In this document: positions 21,873 to 33,151 of the stretch, in pieces | Position numbering within the stretch: position 1 is the stretch's first letter | Layout: every line of letters starts with the position of its first letter | Assembly (NCBI GenBank): GCA_951812925.1 | Contig: OX638369.1 | Span: forward strand, 16,335,329-16,399,328 | Direction of reading: 5' to 3' | From: Calliopum simillimum | Taxonomy: Eukaryota; Arthropoda; Insecta; Diptera; Lauxaniidae | DNA: 64,000 nucleotides | Notes under the pieces: model-generated | Database searches by the model: none | Told to the model about the DNA's origin: nothing | The model's input: the letters and a program-made list of their open reading frames with translations, nothing else | Program-made: the position numbers and the translations under genes

Positions 21873-23161
21873 TTAATTCTTTATATTTTCGAAGTGACTT
21901 GAAAAGGAGAGAGACTTCTGAATGATTGATTCGAGAGCTTACTGCTTAAAATAATATATGATTATTCTGGAAAGGGAGTCAGCTTGGTTAAATTGGACTC
22001 TAATTAAAAGGTCTTCCGGAAAATTTCATATACTGAAAGTGACATCCAACACCGGTGATTGTCCATTTGTTGAAGGGAGTTTTCTAATCGCCAATACCCA
22101 CAGTACTTTGCTCTGGTTCATCGGTAAAACAAAGAACGTAGTGCTGTATAGAATGGGGCACAAGTATCAACAATTCGGTGCATTCAGAGTCATTTTCCAT
22201 GTCATGCTGTTGCATCCTGAGGCGCTTAGCATTGTTTTTGTTGTTGTTATTTTTATTGATGCAAAGCTTCCTTAAACATGAAAAATTTAAAAGATTTGGA
22301 TTTCTGTTTTTTCCTTTTTGTAAAAGAGAATAAAACTTGTTGCAACCCATCATCGCAGCAGGCAGAGAAGTTGTATCTACATATAAAGAAACAACAACAA
22401 CAACAAAGAATGAATCCAACATAACACACAGTAGAAATGAAAACAAAGAGCAGTTAAAGGAATCATCAGCATCATTATTGTTATTAGAGCAGATCCTCAG
22501 TAGACTATAAGTCGTTGTTGGTTTTGTTGGCACTGAGAGAAAAAAAAAAGGATTAGAAGTTTTCCAAACATTTATTTCTAGAATGCTTTAAGTTCTTAAG
22601 AAGTAACTTTTACACACTGTAATCAAACCGATACTGAATACTGCTACTCAAAGCTAAGCTTATACCCCGCTTATATACCGTCAGCTACTTGCTTTTCCTT
22701 GTTAGTAGAGAATACGAATAGAAAACGACCTTCATCCATCCGTTTAATGAATGAAAAGTGCATTTCACCGCTTCTTTCGATAGATTAAAATGATATGCCC
22801 CGAACGTCAAGAGTTGCTGTTTTCATAATGTCTAAGGCTTTATTTATCTGTAATACAACAAACAACATTCGGTCTTGCTAGCATTACATTCGACCCGATT
22901 AACGTGATTCGATTCCGAGATTATTTTGAGGTCATCTTGGGCTTCTTCATTCATATACCTGCCGCATTTTTCTCTCAATCTCCATATACTTAGCTTCTTG
23001 AACCAATAAGAATGAAAAATGTTGTCGATGTCCTACGACTGGATTGCGTTGGGTGTTGGGTGTACAAGACTAATGCCCTAGAAATATCTAGAGAAATAAA
23101 TATACATTCTTACACCAAGAAGATGAACTCATTGGTTTCACTTCCGCTTCCGCTTCTTAGT
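21873..23161. other. AT-rich non-coding sequence
   Basis: No gene recognised. CAA/TTG microsatellites lie at ~22230-22260 and ~22388-22405. Confidence 0.5.
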
Positions 23162-25821
23162 GTTTAGTGCAGAGTTGGGCAAATTGCATTACTTTTTCAA
23201 TGCATTATAGCAGCATTATTGCATTATTGCTAATGCAAAAATCATTGCATTGATTTTTGGAATTTAATGCTATTGAAAAAATTAATTGCATTGGTTTTTG
23301 GAATTTAATGCTATTGAAAAAATCAATTGCATTGGTTTTTGGAATTTAATGCTATTGAAAAAATCAATTGCATTGATTTTTGAAATTTAATGCTATTTAA
23401 AAATCTATTGCAATGATTTTTCAAATTTATTGCTATTGGAAAATCTATTGCATTGATTTCTTAAATTTTTCAATTTGCATTAAATTTACAATACATTGGT
23501 AGGTTTTAGGAAAAATGAATTTTCTTTTTAACTTTTGAACCATACCCTTTTTTTCCCCGAGCCACTTTCAACATTCTGAATCGCGCATCTCAACGTTCTC
23601 TTCCAAATTCGAATATTTTTTTGTATGAATAAATACATTTATAAATATTGTTCAAAAATTTATTTAAATTGTTATTTCCCCGAGTTCCCAGATTTGGACT
23701 TTTTTTTTTATTTTTAGAGATTTTTTTCGGTTAATGCAAATGCATGAAAGCTTAATAAGAAAATTTATTTTCCATATGAATTAAATGTTACTTATGCTTG
23801 TTGTTTCAGAAATGATACATAGCCCAGGAAAATTAAAATTTTTCTGCGAAAAAATTCCAAGTGGATATTTTTCACCGGAATTGTCTTTATTTATGCGTGA
23901 TAAACAAAGTGTGAAATGTTTATTGCGAAGTCGTGTGCGCATAAAAAGTTATTCGCGATCTAAGGCTACGAAAATCAGTTTTTTGCAAATATTTCGTTAA
24001 CGCTTACTTCTACAGAAAAACGTTATGGCACAAATTTGTAGCTCAAGAAATTTCCTATAAAACGGTGCTAAGAGTTAAAGAGTGTTAAAATTTTGTGGCA
24101 AGTGTATATCGTTAAGGAGATATTCACGAAAATTCAGTTTTTGCGATTGTAAGGTTTATTTTTTTTTAAATATGTTAAATATACGGTACCTTTTATGCTT
24201 ATACATATGTGCCACAAAACTTAAGTCGTATCTTTAGCTGTATATAATAACAAATCCAGTGCATTCTCGATCTTGGCTATGCCCATTTTTCAAGTACTCT
24301 TAGATATGAAATATCAATATAAAACAAACGATAATCTCTTTAAAAGAAATTTGTAACTCCGTCGATTGGGTAGATTTATCAATAACTACATATGTTAGAA
24401 CGAAACCACACAAATTTTTTTTGAAAGATTTCGAATTATTCCAGTCGCCTATTTCACCATATACTATAGGTTGATTGACGAACTAATGGTAGCAGGACTA
24501 CCAAGTCCACGACTTTTGATCACAACTAGAGTTCTATCGTTGTAGGCTAAGATTTGGTAGACCCTTTGGAGACAAAATCTTCTGTTTTCAGTTAACTCTT
24601 CTGTTATGGTGTAGTGTTGTCTTCACGGCAAATGCTGTTAATGGAATCCCTGTAAATAGTCCCATATCATATACAGATGAATCAATAAGACAGTACACTG
24701 ATATGAGTCCCAATTAGCAAAATTTTGGGTTCAGGTGAACACTGCGTCCTAGAGGTCTTGCATCGGGCCTGAAAATATTTGATGCAAAACCATAGTTTTT
24801 GAACGTAAATTTTTAACACTCCTGAATACACATCTATTACATTACATATTATATCTGATTACACATTTCTGAAACAATAAGCATGAGTAACATTTAATTC
24901 ATATGGAAAATAAATTTTCTTATTAAGCTTTCATGCATTTGCATTAACCGAAAAAAATCTCTAAAAATAAAAAAAAGTCCAAATCTGGGAACTCGGGGAA
25001 ATAACAATTTAAATAAATTTTTTAACAAAATTTATAAATGTATTTATTCATACAAAAAAATATTCGAATTTGGAAGAGAACGTTGAGATGCGCGATTCAG
25101 AATGTTGAAAGTGGCTCGGGTTCGAATCCCAACGATGGCAAAAAGAATTTTTTTTTTTTTTTAATATGACAGAATAATTATGATATAATAAATTTACAGC
25201 CAGCTACTCAATAATGGCTGCTTTGGCTGAGCTCGTTAAGGTGCGATCACGGAACATGTTTGGATCCAGGTTCAAGTCAAGGGCGAACACGGAAAAAAAT
25301 TAAAATATAAATTATGAAATGATGAAGTGAAATGGAAACCAATCAGGATAATTGAAGGAAGCCTCCGAGGAAACAAGAAGGAAAATAAAAATGGTGTTGT
25401 GTGTTGGGGGTGGGGTTGGGTTGAGTTGGTTGGTTGGTGGGGAAAAGGGTATGGTTCAAAAGTTGAAAAGAAAATTCCTTTTTCGTAAAACCTACCAATG
25501 TATTGTAAATTTAATGCAAATTGAAAAATTTAAGAAATCAATGCAATAGATTTTCCAATAGCAATAAATTTGAAAAATCATTGCAATAGATTTTTAAATA
25601 GCAATAAATTTGAAAAATCATTGCAATAGATTTTTAAATAGCAATAAATTTCAAAAATCATTGCAATAGATTTTTTCAATAGCATTAAATTTCAAAAATC
25701 AATGCAATGGATTTTTTCAATAGCATTAAATTCCAAAAATCAATGCAATGATTTTTTGCATTAGCATTACTAATTCAATGCATTAAAAAAGTAATGCAAT
25801 TTGCCCAACTCTGGTTTAGTG
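23162..25821. mobile_element. Fold-back hAT-like element, 2.6 kb
   Basis: The element spans 23170-25813 and is flanked by exact 8-bp duplications, GTTTAGTG, at 23162-23169 and 25814-25821. The termini are CAGAGTTGGGCAAATTGCAT and the mirror image. Both arms start with 4-5 copies of a ~60-bp subrepeat (TTTTGGAATTTAATGCTATTG and variants) and remain inverted copies for about 620 bp, through CTCGGGGAA..., up to ~23790 and ~24893. The right arm carries an extra ~325 bp (25117-25441) absent from the left. The ~1.1-kb centre encodes nothing recognisable, so the element is non-autonomous. Confidence 0.9.
25117..25441 (+). other. Extra segment with tRNA-like motifs in the right hAT arm
   Basis: This block interrupts the right arm relative to the left. 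It begins with a B-box-like GGTTCGAATCCC at ~25120. It also has TGGCTGAGCTCGTTAAGG (A-box-like, ~25223) paired with AGGTTCAAGTCAAGG (B-box-like, ~25270), about 47 bases apart. A tRNA-derived SINE insertion is the simplest reading. Flanking duplications were not established, and the GT-rich 3' part (~25395-25440) is unexplained. Confidence 0.4.
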
Positions 25822-26504
25822 TCAAGTCTCTAGTAACGATAACTTAATAATTCGGAGCAATTTAACCAAGTTTTTAGAAAAGGAGGTTAAAAACACCCAT
25901 AAAACGGGATATAATGGGTAAAGATGTTCGTTAAGGCTAACATGAAATCAGACAACGAACAATTTTCTAGAACAAACTAAACCATTATATTCTATTTCCA
26001 TCCGTCCGGATGGTGGCAACCCTATATGGTAGCCCACATGCACCAACGACTCCTGATAAACACAATATTAAACAACTTCAAAAACTTATAACTTGAAAAC
26101 CACTAAAGTAACCACAATTTTGAGAGTCAAAAAATAATTATAATAAAAAACCCTTTCAAATAAAAATATTTAAAAAAAAAATTATAAGTATGCTCCAAGC
26201 CCCAAAATGGAATCGGATAAAAAGTCGAGGAGCTATGAATTTTCAAATATGTGAGCATCCAAAAGTTGGATCGAAATTTCATGGCCGCCAATTTGTAAAT
26301 TTTTGGAATTTCGAAAAATCATTTTACCACAGTTATATGTATGTCAAAAACTAAGTTTTCAACAATTTTCATTAAAATCGGAGATGGCAACCAAAATCTC
26401 AATTGATTACGCAAAGATTGACACAGTTACCAAATTCAGAATCAGCGACCCCCAATTAGTCAAAAAACGTTTTCGGGATCTAGAAGATATTCTTAGCTTT
26501 TTAT
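25822..26504. other. AT-rich non-coding sequence
   Basis: No gene recognised. Confidence 0.5.
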
Positions 26505-27115
26505 GCCCTACACCCAGGGTATATTCACTTTGTCCTTCCGTTTGTAACGCAGAGAAGGAGGCGTGGCAAGTAAAGAAAAGCGATATAGCCATGTCCGTCT
26601 GTCTGGCTGCCTGGGTGTCAGTAGAAATATTTTTCACGGAAAAACCTAGCAAATTAATGCAATGAAATTAAATACATTAGCTTTGTCAAAAAAGGTTGCC
26701 TTGTTGGATTCAAGATGAACGAAATCGGTCAACCAACACGTCTACCGCCCATACAAAAAATATATTCAAAACGCAATAAAAAGTGTGTTATTCGCATCAA
26801 CGGAAGCAAAATACACATAAATACTAGAAATAGTAAGAACAAGCTCTGAGCAAAAACCAGACAAAGTATGACTAGAGGGTGTGGCACCTCCCATACAAGC
26901 AAAATATCCAAAATGTTTTACTGAAAGCGTATTTTGAGATAATCCAACCAAATTTTACTCAGATGCTGAGAAAAGTTATTGAAAGACCTGAACAAAACTA
27001 TGTGAATTCGGACAATAGGTTGTGGCACCTGCCGTAAAAGCAAAATTATCAAAATATTGCAGTTTAGCGTATTTAATGTTTGGCCAGTCCAAAGGTAACA
27101 CCCTTACTATTTGCA
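26505..27115 (+). repeat. Dispersed repeat family, copy 1
   Basis: It starts CCCTACACCCAGGGTATATT, continues through TTCCGTTTGTAACGCAGAGA and GGAGGCGTGGC, and ends near AATGTTTGGCCAGTCCAAAG. The same order of blocks recurs at 30595-31350. Internally it has diverged subrepeats around CTCTGAGCAAAAACCAGACA and GTGGCACCTCCCATAC. Non-coding; superfamily unknown. Confidence 0.75.
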
Positions 27116-28849
27116 CTTCTCTTGAGTCCTAAAATTATTCTAAAATTGAATGCCTTTGGCACTTTAAGACTCTAATTCAGAATGAAGTGCCTGGCTTTAT
27201 AATAATCATAAATGTAATCTAAGCTTTCTATAACTGGAAGCAAGACGGACAAAATCCCTACTAGAACACAAAGAAAGAACCACATTTTTAAGTTTTGTAA
27301 TGTAAACTCTGCTCAGTGATTGAAAGTTCCAAATCATCTTCTATCGATTCTTCGCCGTGTAAAAAAGACGCTACACATTTAAGTGTAGATAATAAAGAAG
27401 ACTCAACAAATCTTGCATGATCGTGAATGCGAACAAAACCAAAAATTAAGTGATTCAGTTTGTTGCGCTTCACAAAAGGGTCCTCTACTCTACGTAAGAC
27501 ACACACGCACGCGCACACAAAAATAACCAACCAAGAGAGTCGTCGTCGTCCGTCGTCCAGAGAACGAATGACGACCGTATTTTGCTTCTGGTAGGTCCAT
27601 TTCATTCACATTCGCCCCCAAGGGGGCATCAAGCATGTTAACCAACTTTATTATGCACGAACTTAACAGGAGAAAAACACATCATCGCATCGTACGAACG
27701 CATCCCGTACAAACCAACAAACCAAATAAATGATGATGATGATTCGACGAACGTTTTGTTTTAACTTTGGCCAAGACAAAGCGCATTTAAATCTGTGTCT
27801 GTCGCTTAGTCTGCCAGAACTCTAGCGCTGGCAGACTCCTTGGACACAGTCAAAATCAACCGGGCCAAAACAACAAACCAACCAACCAACCGACTGAACG
27901 ACCGATCGACCAGATCGATCGATGGTGTGTAAAGACAACGACGACAGTGAGGTTGAGCGCAGATATACTTACCATGAGTATGAGCTGTTTGCAGTTATTG
28001 GTTAGGGTCATCATCTTAGTGGGATCGGACGTAAAAACGAAAGAGAAAAACTTTTAGAAAATAAAGCGATAAAGTTTCTACATTTGCTATGCGAGTAGTA
28101 CCTACATCTTAGTTTTATAGAGGTTTTTATTTCAATGTATCATATGACGAAGTAGCCCCCTAAAGTCAATATATCGTTTTGTTGGTTTGTTTGTTTGTTT
28201 GTTGTTGTTGCCTGTTGTTAAAAATGTTTTATTATTTTTTTAATATCTTGTTCTTTTTTTTGTGTTTTTTCCATAATTAAGCTGAGAACCCCATTCAAGG
28301 AATGCGGCATTGCAATATGCTACAGTGGTAACTTTACCCTACCTACCTATGTATGCACTCATATCTCTATCGTCCTACCTTTTGAATGATGATGGTGATG
28401 ATGATGATGATGATACATGTGTGCATTGATACTTGGGTGCATTGAATCTTTTTGAACAGGCGCTGATAGGCGCGGATTAAATTTATGAAATTTTATGTTG
28501 TCGCTGGAGAGGATACAATAATTGATGGTGTCTTTTGACATGCGACATTAATTTGTTAATGCAGTGAGCGATAATCGATACATTAAATTAACATTTCATT
28601 TGCTTTTGGGTGTTGATAGTTTGCTGGAATAATCGAAAAAATATTTTTTTCATATTAATGCTGATTGATTTCTTATGAAAAATGGCTCAGTGTTCTGCAT
28701 TCGCTTATATAAAACGAATAAATGGGCTGTATATTGAATACTTAATCTAGCGTTCAAGTGTTTCTTGTTTGAAAGAGTTATCTACACCTTTCACCCTCAT
28801 TTTCGAGTGGAGGAAAAGTCCACCAAGCATTGAACTAAAGGCTTTGGAC
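27116..28849. other. Non-coding apart from one possible exon
   Basis: No gene recognised except the candidate at 27973-28014. CAACCAACC repeats lie at ~27875-27895, a GTTTGTTT tract at ~28180-28205 and a GATGATGAT tract at ~28386-28412. Confidence 0.45.
27973..28014 (-). CDS. Possible short first coding exon with splice donor
   Basis: On the minus strand an ATG-ATG pair at 28014-28009 opens 14 codons, reading MMTLTNNCKQLILM. The last codon is followed directly by GTAAGT (27972-27967), a consensus 5' splice site. An in-frame stop lies ~40 bases upstream of the ATG pair, so this would be the start of translation. Nothing else supports it: no acceptor or downstream exon can be tied to it, and such a combination can arise by chance. 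I do not recognise the peptide. Confidence 0.2.
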
Positions 28850-28860
28850 TAGTGATGAGC
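28850..28860 (+). repeat. Isolated TAGTGATGAGC hAT-type end
   Basis: The same 11-bp terminus as the element at 28907 occurs here 57 bp upstream. It may be the left end of an older or nested copy, whose right end could be the TGAGCAGACCGAGACT-like stretch near 29620 (minus). Confidence 0.3.
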
Positions 28861-28898
28861 ATAATCAGTCTTTACGTTGGCAATTCTTCGACACCAAG

Positions 28899-29349
28899 AG
28901 CACGACTAGTGATGAGCGAACCAAGACCAAGACCATAGCAGTTTTGGTCTTGTTCTTGTACATTGGGCCTTGGTCTTGGTTTTGATATTGAGTCTTGGTC
29001 TTGATCTTGCTCATTAAGTCTTGGTCTCGGTCTTGATCTTGGTCTTGAAAAAATTTTCGGAGATATTGAGTATTCAAAACCATGTTTTTCCAAAGCAGTT
29101 GGGCTTATAAGATGCCAAAATTCAAATCGAGAGATGATTTTATCTTCAAAACGGGCGTGAAACAACTTTTAACTATAAATAAGCAAGACTGAAAAGCAGT
29201 CTTGGTCTTGACAATTATCGTGAGCAAGACCAAGACCATAGCAGTCTTGGTCTTGCAAAAATATCAGTTTCTTGGTCTCGCAAAATTAGCAAGACCAAGA
29301 ACAGGACGATGCAATACCAAGACTAATTTTGCTCATCACTAAGCAAGTC
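28899..29349. mobile_element. hAT MITE rich in CTTGGTCTTG words
   Basis: The element (28907-29341) starts TAGTGATGAGCGAACC and ends GCTCATCACTA. The 8-bp flanks AGCACGAC and AGCAAGTC agree at 6 of 8 positions, suggestive of a decayed hAT duplication. The interior is dominated by the hexamer-like word CTTGGT and its complement ACCAAG on both sides of a unique centre, so it folds back on itself. Open frames here read as D-Q-D-Q repeats and are artefacts. Confidence 0.6.
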
Positions 29350-30594
29350 CAAAACAGCTATGGTCTTGGTCAAGATGATAAGCCAGGCTAAGACTGTAAC
29401 TCGGTCTTGGTAATTTATAGTTCATAGAGGTATCACACCCTTACGGAATTTGATATATTAAAAATCCAACTGCTTTCAAAAAATTAAACTCGGAAACTGG
29501 TGTTGAGTATGCAAAACTTAGTGATTTTTCTGTAATTTTTTATATTTAAGGTCTAGTTCAAGTTCAAGCGCAAGACTAAGACTCCATGTCCAAGACCAAG
29601 ACTCAGACCATAGCAGTCTCGGTCTGCTCATAATTACTTCAGACTGATATGCTTCTCTTCATTTTGACTTCAGACGATGTAGAAAGCTTAAGATGTACAT
29701 TTTAAAACAAGATCCAAATAATTCTCAATTTCGAAATCTCTTATCTCTATAGTTCAGTTCTATAGCTATACAAGAGGTTAGAAATATCTTAGAGAATAGA
29801 TAGTTTGTAATCGAGTGAGGAATAGCGCATGGCACTTACGCTCCGTCAGCTAGGTCGCTACCACACCAATGTAACGGTCACTCTTAACATACAGCCTGCA
29901 GGAAACCATATATTCTCTTCATAGAGAATAGCTTCCTCTATGTTTGCGGTTTACTTCAGAGGTGTCATCTTATTTCTAAGCTTTTGGCATGACTCTTGGG
30001 GCCCCCACAAAAGAAGAAAGTGTCAAGAATAAAAATTCGGCTGCATTACATATTTAAGAGGGTCTTACCTTTCCTTTCGTTCAGCAGTCTCTGTCATTTC
30101 TAAATCTTCATGAAGCTATTGGTTCAAAAAAAAAAAAAAAAAAAAATTACGTAGTGCCAGAATTTCTTTACATTTTTCGACAACTGGCAGCTAACTAAGC
30201 ACCAAGATCTCTCTTTTTTTTTTTTTTTTGCGGAGCATCAAAATCCCATTTCCTTGAATAACATCATGGTTAGTATGATGTTTTTGATTGCAAAAGGACC
30301 AAAGTATTCCTGTAGTTCATGGTTTTTTTTTCGCAGTTTCTGGAACTGAAGAATCTGTGTTCTGCGTTGCTTTACATACAATCTGGGGTCTTAGTTTTGT
30401 CTGTCTTGCTTAGGAGTTTCTGGAAATATCTAAGTATATCGGAGTAAGCATCTGCGTAATGTCAACGTTTACTTCTAGTTGTTTTCCTTTAATAAAAATC
30501 TTAAGGTAGGAGCTAAAAAGCATGATTTCACTCTAATTTTTACAAAGGAAGATATCGCCTACTCGGGAAAGCACTCTTCTTTTAATACCCTATA
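29350..30594. other. AT-rich non-coding sequence
   Basis: No gene recognised. More CTTGGTCTTG/CAAGACCAAG words persist to ~29620, possibly an older relative of the neighbouring MITE. Poly-A at ~30127-30146 and poly-T at ~30215-30229. Confidence 0.5.
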
Positions 30595-31350
30595 CTCAGA
30601 GTATATTCACTTTGTCCTTCCGTTTGTAACGCAGAGAAGGAGGCGTGCTAGGTATGGAAAAGTAATTACATTCTTGATTAGCGTCATCTCCTGAGTCGAT
30701 ATAGCCATGTCAAGCTGTCTGGCTGGCTGCGCGTGGAAATACATTTTATGAGAAAACTGAGCAATATAATTCAATGACATTACATTACACTGCCTCCGTC
30801 GTCAAAATTAGCTTGTCTTGTTGAAAATGAGCGCAATTGGTCAACGGACACGCCTACCGCCCATATAAAAAATATATTCCAAATGCAGCTAGTATTTTTC
30901 ACGAAAACGCAACCACAAATCCTATGGACGATAAAGGCAAGCTCTGAACAAAGATTAGGCGAACTCGGACAAGAGGGCGTGGCACCACACATATAAGCAA
31001 AAGTTTCAAAATGCTATACAGAAAGAGTTTTTCGAGATAATCTAACAAAATTTCACTCAGACATTAAGAACTATAAATGCAATCTCTGAGCAAAAACTAG
31101 ACGAAATCGGGCAAAAGGGCGTGGCACCTCCCATGCAAGCAAAAGCTTCAAAGTGCTATACTAAAAATATTTTTTGAGCTAGACCAACTGAATTTCACTC
31201 AGACAATAAAAGCATTAAGTGCAAGATCTGAGCAAAAGCTATCGGAATTCGGACAAGAGGTAGTGGCACCTCCCATAAAAGCAAAATTGCAAAATTTTCA
31301 AAGTACTGCAGTTAAGGGTAGTTAATGTTTGGCCAGGCCAAAGGTAATAC
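30595..31350 (+). repeat. Dispersed repeat family, copy 2
   Basis: Same block order as 26505-27115: ATACCCTATACTCAGAGTAT, TTCCGTTTGTAACGCAGAGA, CGCCTACCGCCCATAT, then three tandem ~155-bp subunits carrying GGGCGTGGCACCTCCCAT (at ~30970, ~31120 and ~31260), ending TTTGGCCAGGCCAAAGG. The subunit number differs from copy 1. Non-coding. Confidence 0.75.
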
Positions 31351-31354
31351 CATT

Positions 31355-31516
31355 TAAGGGCTATCCATAAACTCCGTGACGCTAAAATTCGCTAAAATGA
31401 ACCACCCTCCAATTTTTGACGGCAGTTTCATATAAAAAATAAATAAAATACAGCAGTGACGCTTGCTCAAACCCCCCCTTCCCTAGGAGCGTCACGAAGT
31501 TTATGGACAGCCCCTA
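31355..31516. mobile_element. 158-bp TA-flanked MITE (GGGCTRTCCATAAACT ends)
   Basis: The termini AGGGCTATCCATAAACTCC and the complement of GGGGCTGTCCATAAACTTCG extend into GTGACGC and are flanked by TA on both sides (31355-31356, 31515-31516). This fits a Tc1/mariner-type MITE. It lies immediately after the dispersed repeat copy. Confidence 0.75.
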
Positions 31517-32058
31517 ACTTGTTTCAGTTAACTTCCAAAAGAGAAAGATGTAGCTGTGCCTTCAAGCTGAGATTCACCCTTCATCTTTCGTCTAGAATGT
31601 TCTCGTTATCTGGCACTTTATTTAGTGTTATTTTCATAAGAGAGAGGCAGACTAGAGATATTGTAGATGTTTAAGGTATTTTCTGATTTTAAGATTGTTA
31701 GGATTTATTATATTGGTGAAATATTCTAACCATTAGGATAGTTGCTCAAATTCGGATCTTCGTAGTGTGTCACTTTGAAATGAGCCGTAGATAATGAAAT
31801 TATTTCATAAGTTTTTTCATATACGTGGTACTTGTGGTCTCTGCGGCTATATTTAATGCTGCTCCAGGATAGGTCTAGTTTGTTGGGTTCGGATATTGTC
31901 TCGCTGAGTTTTAACTGTTCGTAGGGCATCGCTGAAGCAAGATGTCTTCGGAATCAGTAGCACTACAGGCATCTCAAATTTAGTTATTGCATTTAAATTT
32001 TCCTAGAGTGAACTTTTTTTTTTGGTTTGAAAACATCTTACTGTTAAATGGCTGAAGT
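31517..32058. other. AT-rich non-coding sequence
   Basis: No gene recognised. Confidence 0.5.
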
Positions 32059-32229
32059 CTCATATTCTTTATGAAGTTAGTTTATTGACTGTTTTTTATT
32101 GCTTGTATAGTACTAATGAAAATACCAACGCGCTTTTTTCTAAATTGAAGTATGATAATTTTATATTGAACTAATTAAACAGTCATTTTTGCAATTTTTC
32201 AACAACAGACGAAAGCAAGTGTTAACATG

Positions 32230-32321
32230 GAAATTGATTACATATGTTTCGGCTACTTCCACATACATATTTATATATTTTTCATATATAAACATGTATA
32301 TAGCCTCATCAGATCAGTTTT
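32230..32321 (-). ncRNA. Type I hammerhead ribozyme, copy 1
   Basis: On the minus strand: stem I strand AAAACUGAU, core CUGAUGA (32312-32306), stem II closed by GGCUA/UAGCC with a long A-U helix and GAAA-type loop, core GAAA (32250-32247), minimal stem III (C-AUAU-G plus A-U), cleavage triplet GUA (32241-32239), then stem I strand AUCAAUUU. All universally conserved core positions are present. Cleavage is predicted after 32239. Confidence 0.85.
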
Positions 32322-32342
32322 AGTTAAATCTTGCCAGAAACC

Positions 32343-32406
32343 GTACTCGAACTCGTGACTCCGGTTTTCTAATGAAAGAGAACGCGGTGCTTAAGCGATT
32401 GTGCTA
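32343..32406 (-). promoter_or_regulatory. tRNA-like internal pol III promoter, copy 1
   Basis: A-box-like TAGCACAATCG (32406-32396) and B-box-like GAGTTCGAGTAC (32354-32343) lie upstream of the copy 1 ribozyme on the same strand. Spacing and sequence resemble a tRNA-derived SINE head, including a D-loop-like AATCGCTTAAGCA. Confidence 0.65.
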
Positions 32407-32576
32407 TAGGCCACGAGTAAACTCTCTGAGCAGGATCGCCATTATGCATAAATCATAAGGCTCACTAGCGCCGTCTGTTGTGAAAAATTGCCAAATTGTT
32501 AGTTGGTAACACACTCTGGTTTTGAGACATGCTACGCATAATGGCGATCCTGCTCAGAGAGTTTACTTGTGACCTA

Positions 32577-32640
32577 TAGCATAATCGCTTAAGCACCGCG
32601 TTCTCTTTCATTAGAAAACCGGAGTCACGAGTTCGAGTAC
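32577..32640 (+). promoter_or_regulatory. tRNA-like internal pol III promoter, copy 2
   Basis: A-box-like TAGCATAATCG (32577-32587; one change from copies 1 and 3) and B-box-like GAGTTCGAGTAC (32629-32640). The ribozyme starts about 20 bases after the end of the tRNA-like region. Confidence 0.65.
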
Positions 32641-32661
32641 GGTTTCTGGCAAGATTTAACT

Positions 32662-32752
32662 AAAACTGATCTGATGAGGCTATATACATGTTTATATATG
32701 AAAAATATATAAATATGTATGTGGAAGTAGCCGAAACATATGTAATCAATTT
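32662..32752 (+). ncRNA. Type I hammerhead ribozyme, copy 2
   Basis: Stem I strands are 32662-32670 and 32745-32752 (4 bp, one mismatch, 3 bp). Core CUGAUGA is at 32671-32677. Stem II GGCUA (32678-32682) pairs with UAGCC (32728-32732), continuing as a long A-U-rich helix. GAAA is at 32733-32736. Stem III is C-G plus A-U around an AUAU loop. The cleavage triplet GUA is at 32742-32744, with cleavage predicted after 32744. A very short stem III is typical of hammerheads in Penelope-like elements and animal retrozymes. Confidence 0.88.
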
Positions 32753-33151
32753 CCATGTTAACACTTGCTTTCGTCTGTTGTTGAAAAATTGCAAAAATGA
32801 CTGTTTAATTAGTTCAATATAAAATTATCATACTTCAATTTAGAAAAAAGCGCGTTGGTATTTTCATTAGTACTATACAAGCAATAAAAAACAGTCAATA
32901 AACTAACTTCATAATTTATCTAGGGGAACCTGCCTATCTATCATTAAAATTCTCGTAATTTCGAGAGCCTGCAATGTATGTGGAAAACAAATCCGCCCTT
33001 GTAGGTTTTAATTGTAGCTAGCGTAGCATGTCTCAAAACCAGAGTGTGTTACCAACTAACAATTTGGCAATTTTTCACAACAGACGGCGCTAGTGAGCCT
33101 TATGAGTTTTGCATAATGGCGATCCTGCTCAGAGAGTTTACTCGTGGCCTA

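Noticed and set aside
21228..21902. 224-codon Ser/His/Phe-rich open frame
   Set aside because: It is the heptamer satellite translated; period 7 gives a repeating peptide in any frame.
28359..29165. Minus-strand frames with His runs and D-Q-D-Q repeats
   Set aside because: Encoded by GATGAT microsatellite and the CTTGGTCTTG words of a MITE.
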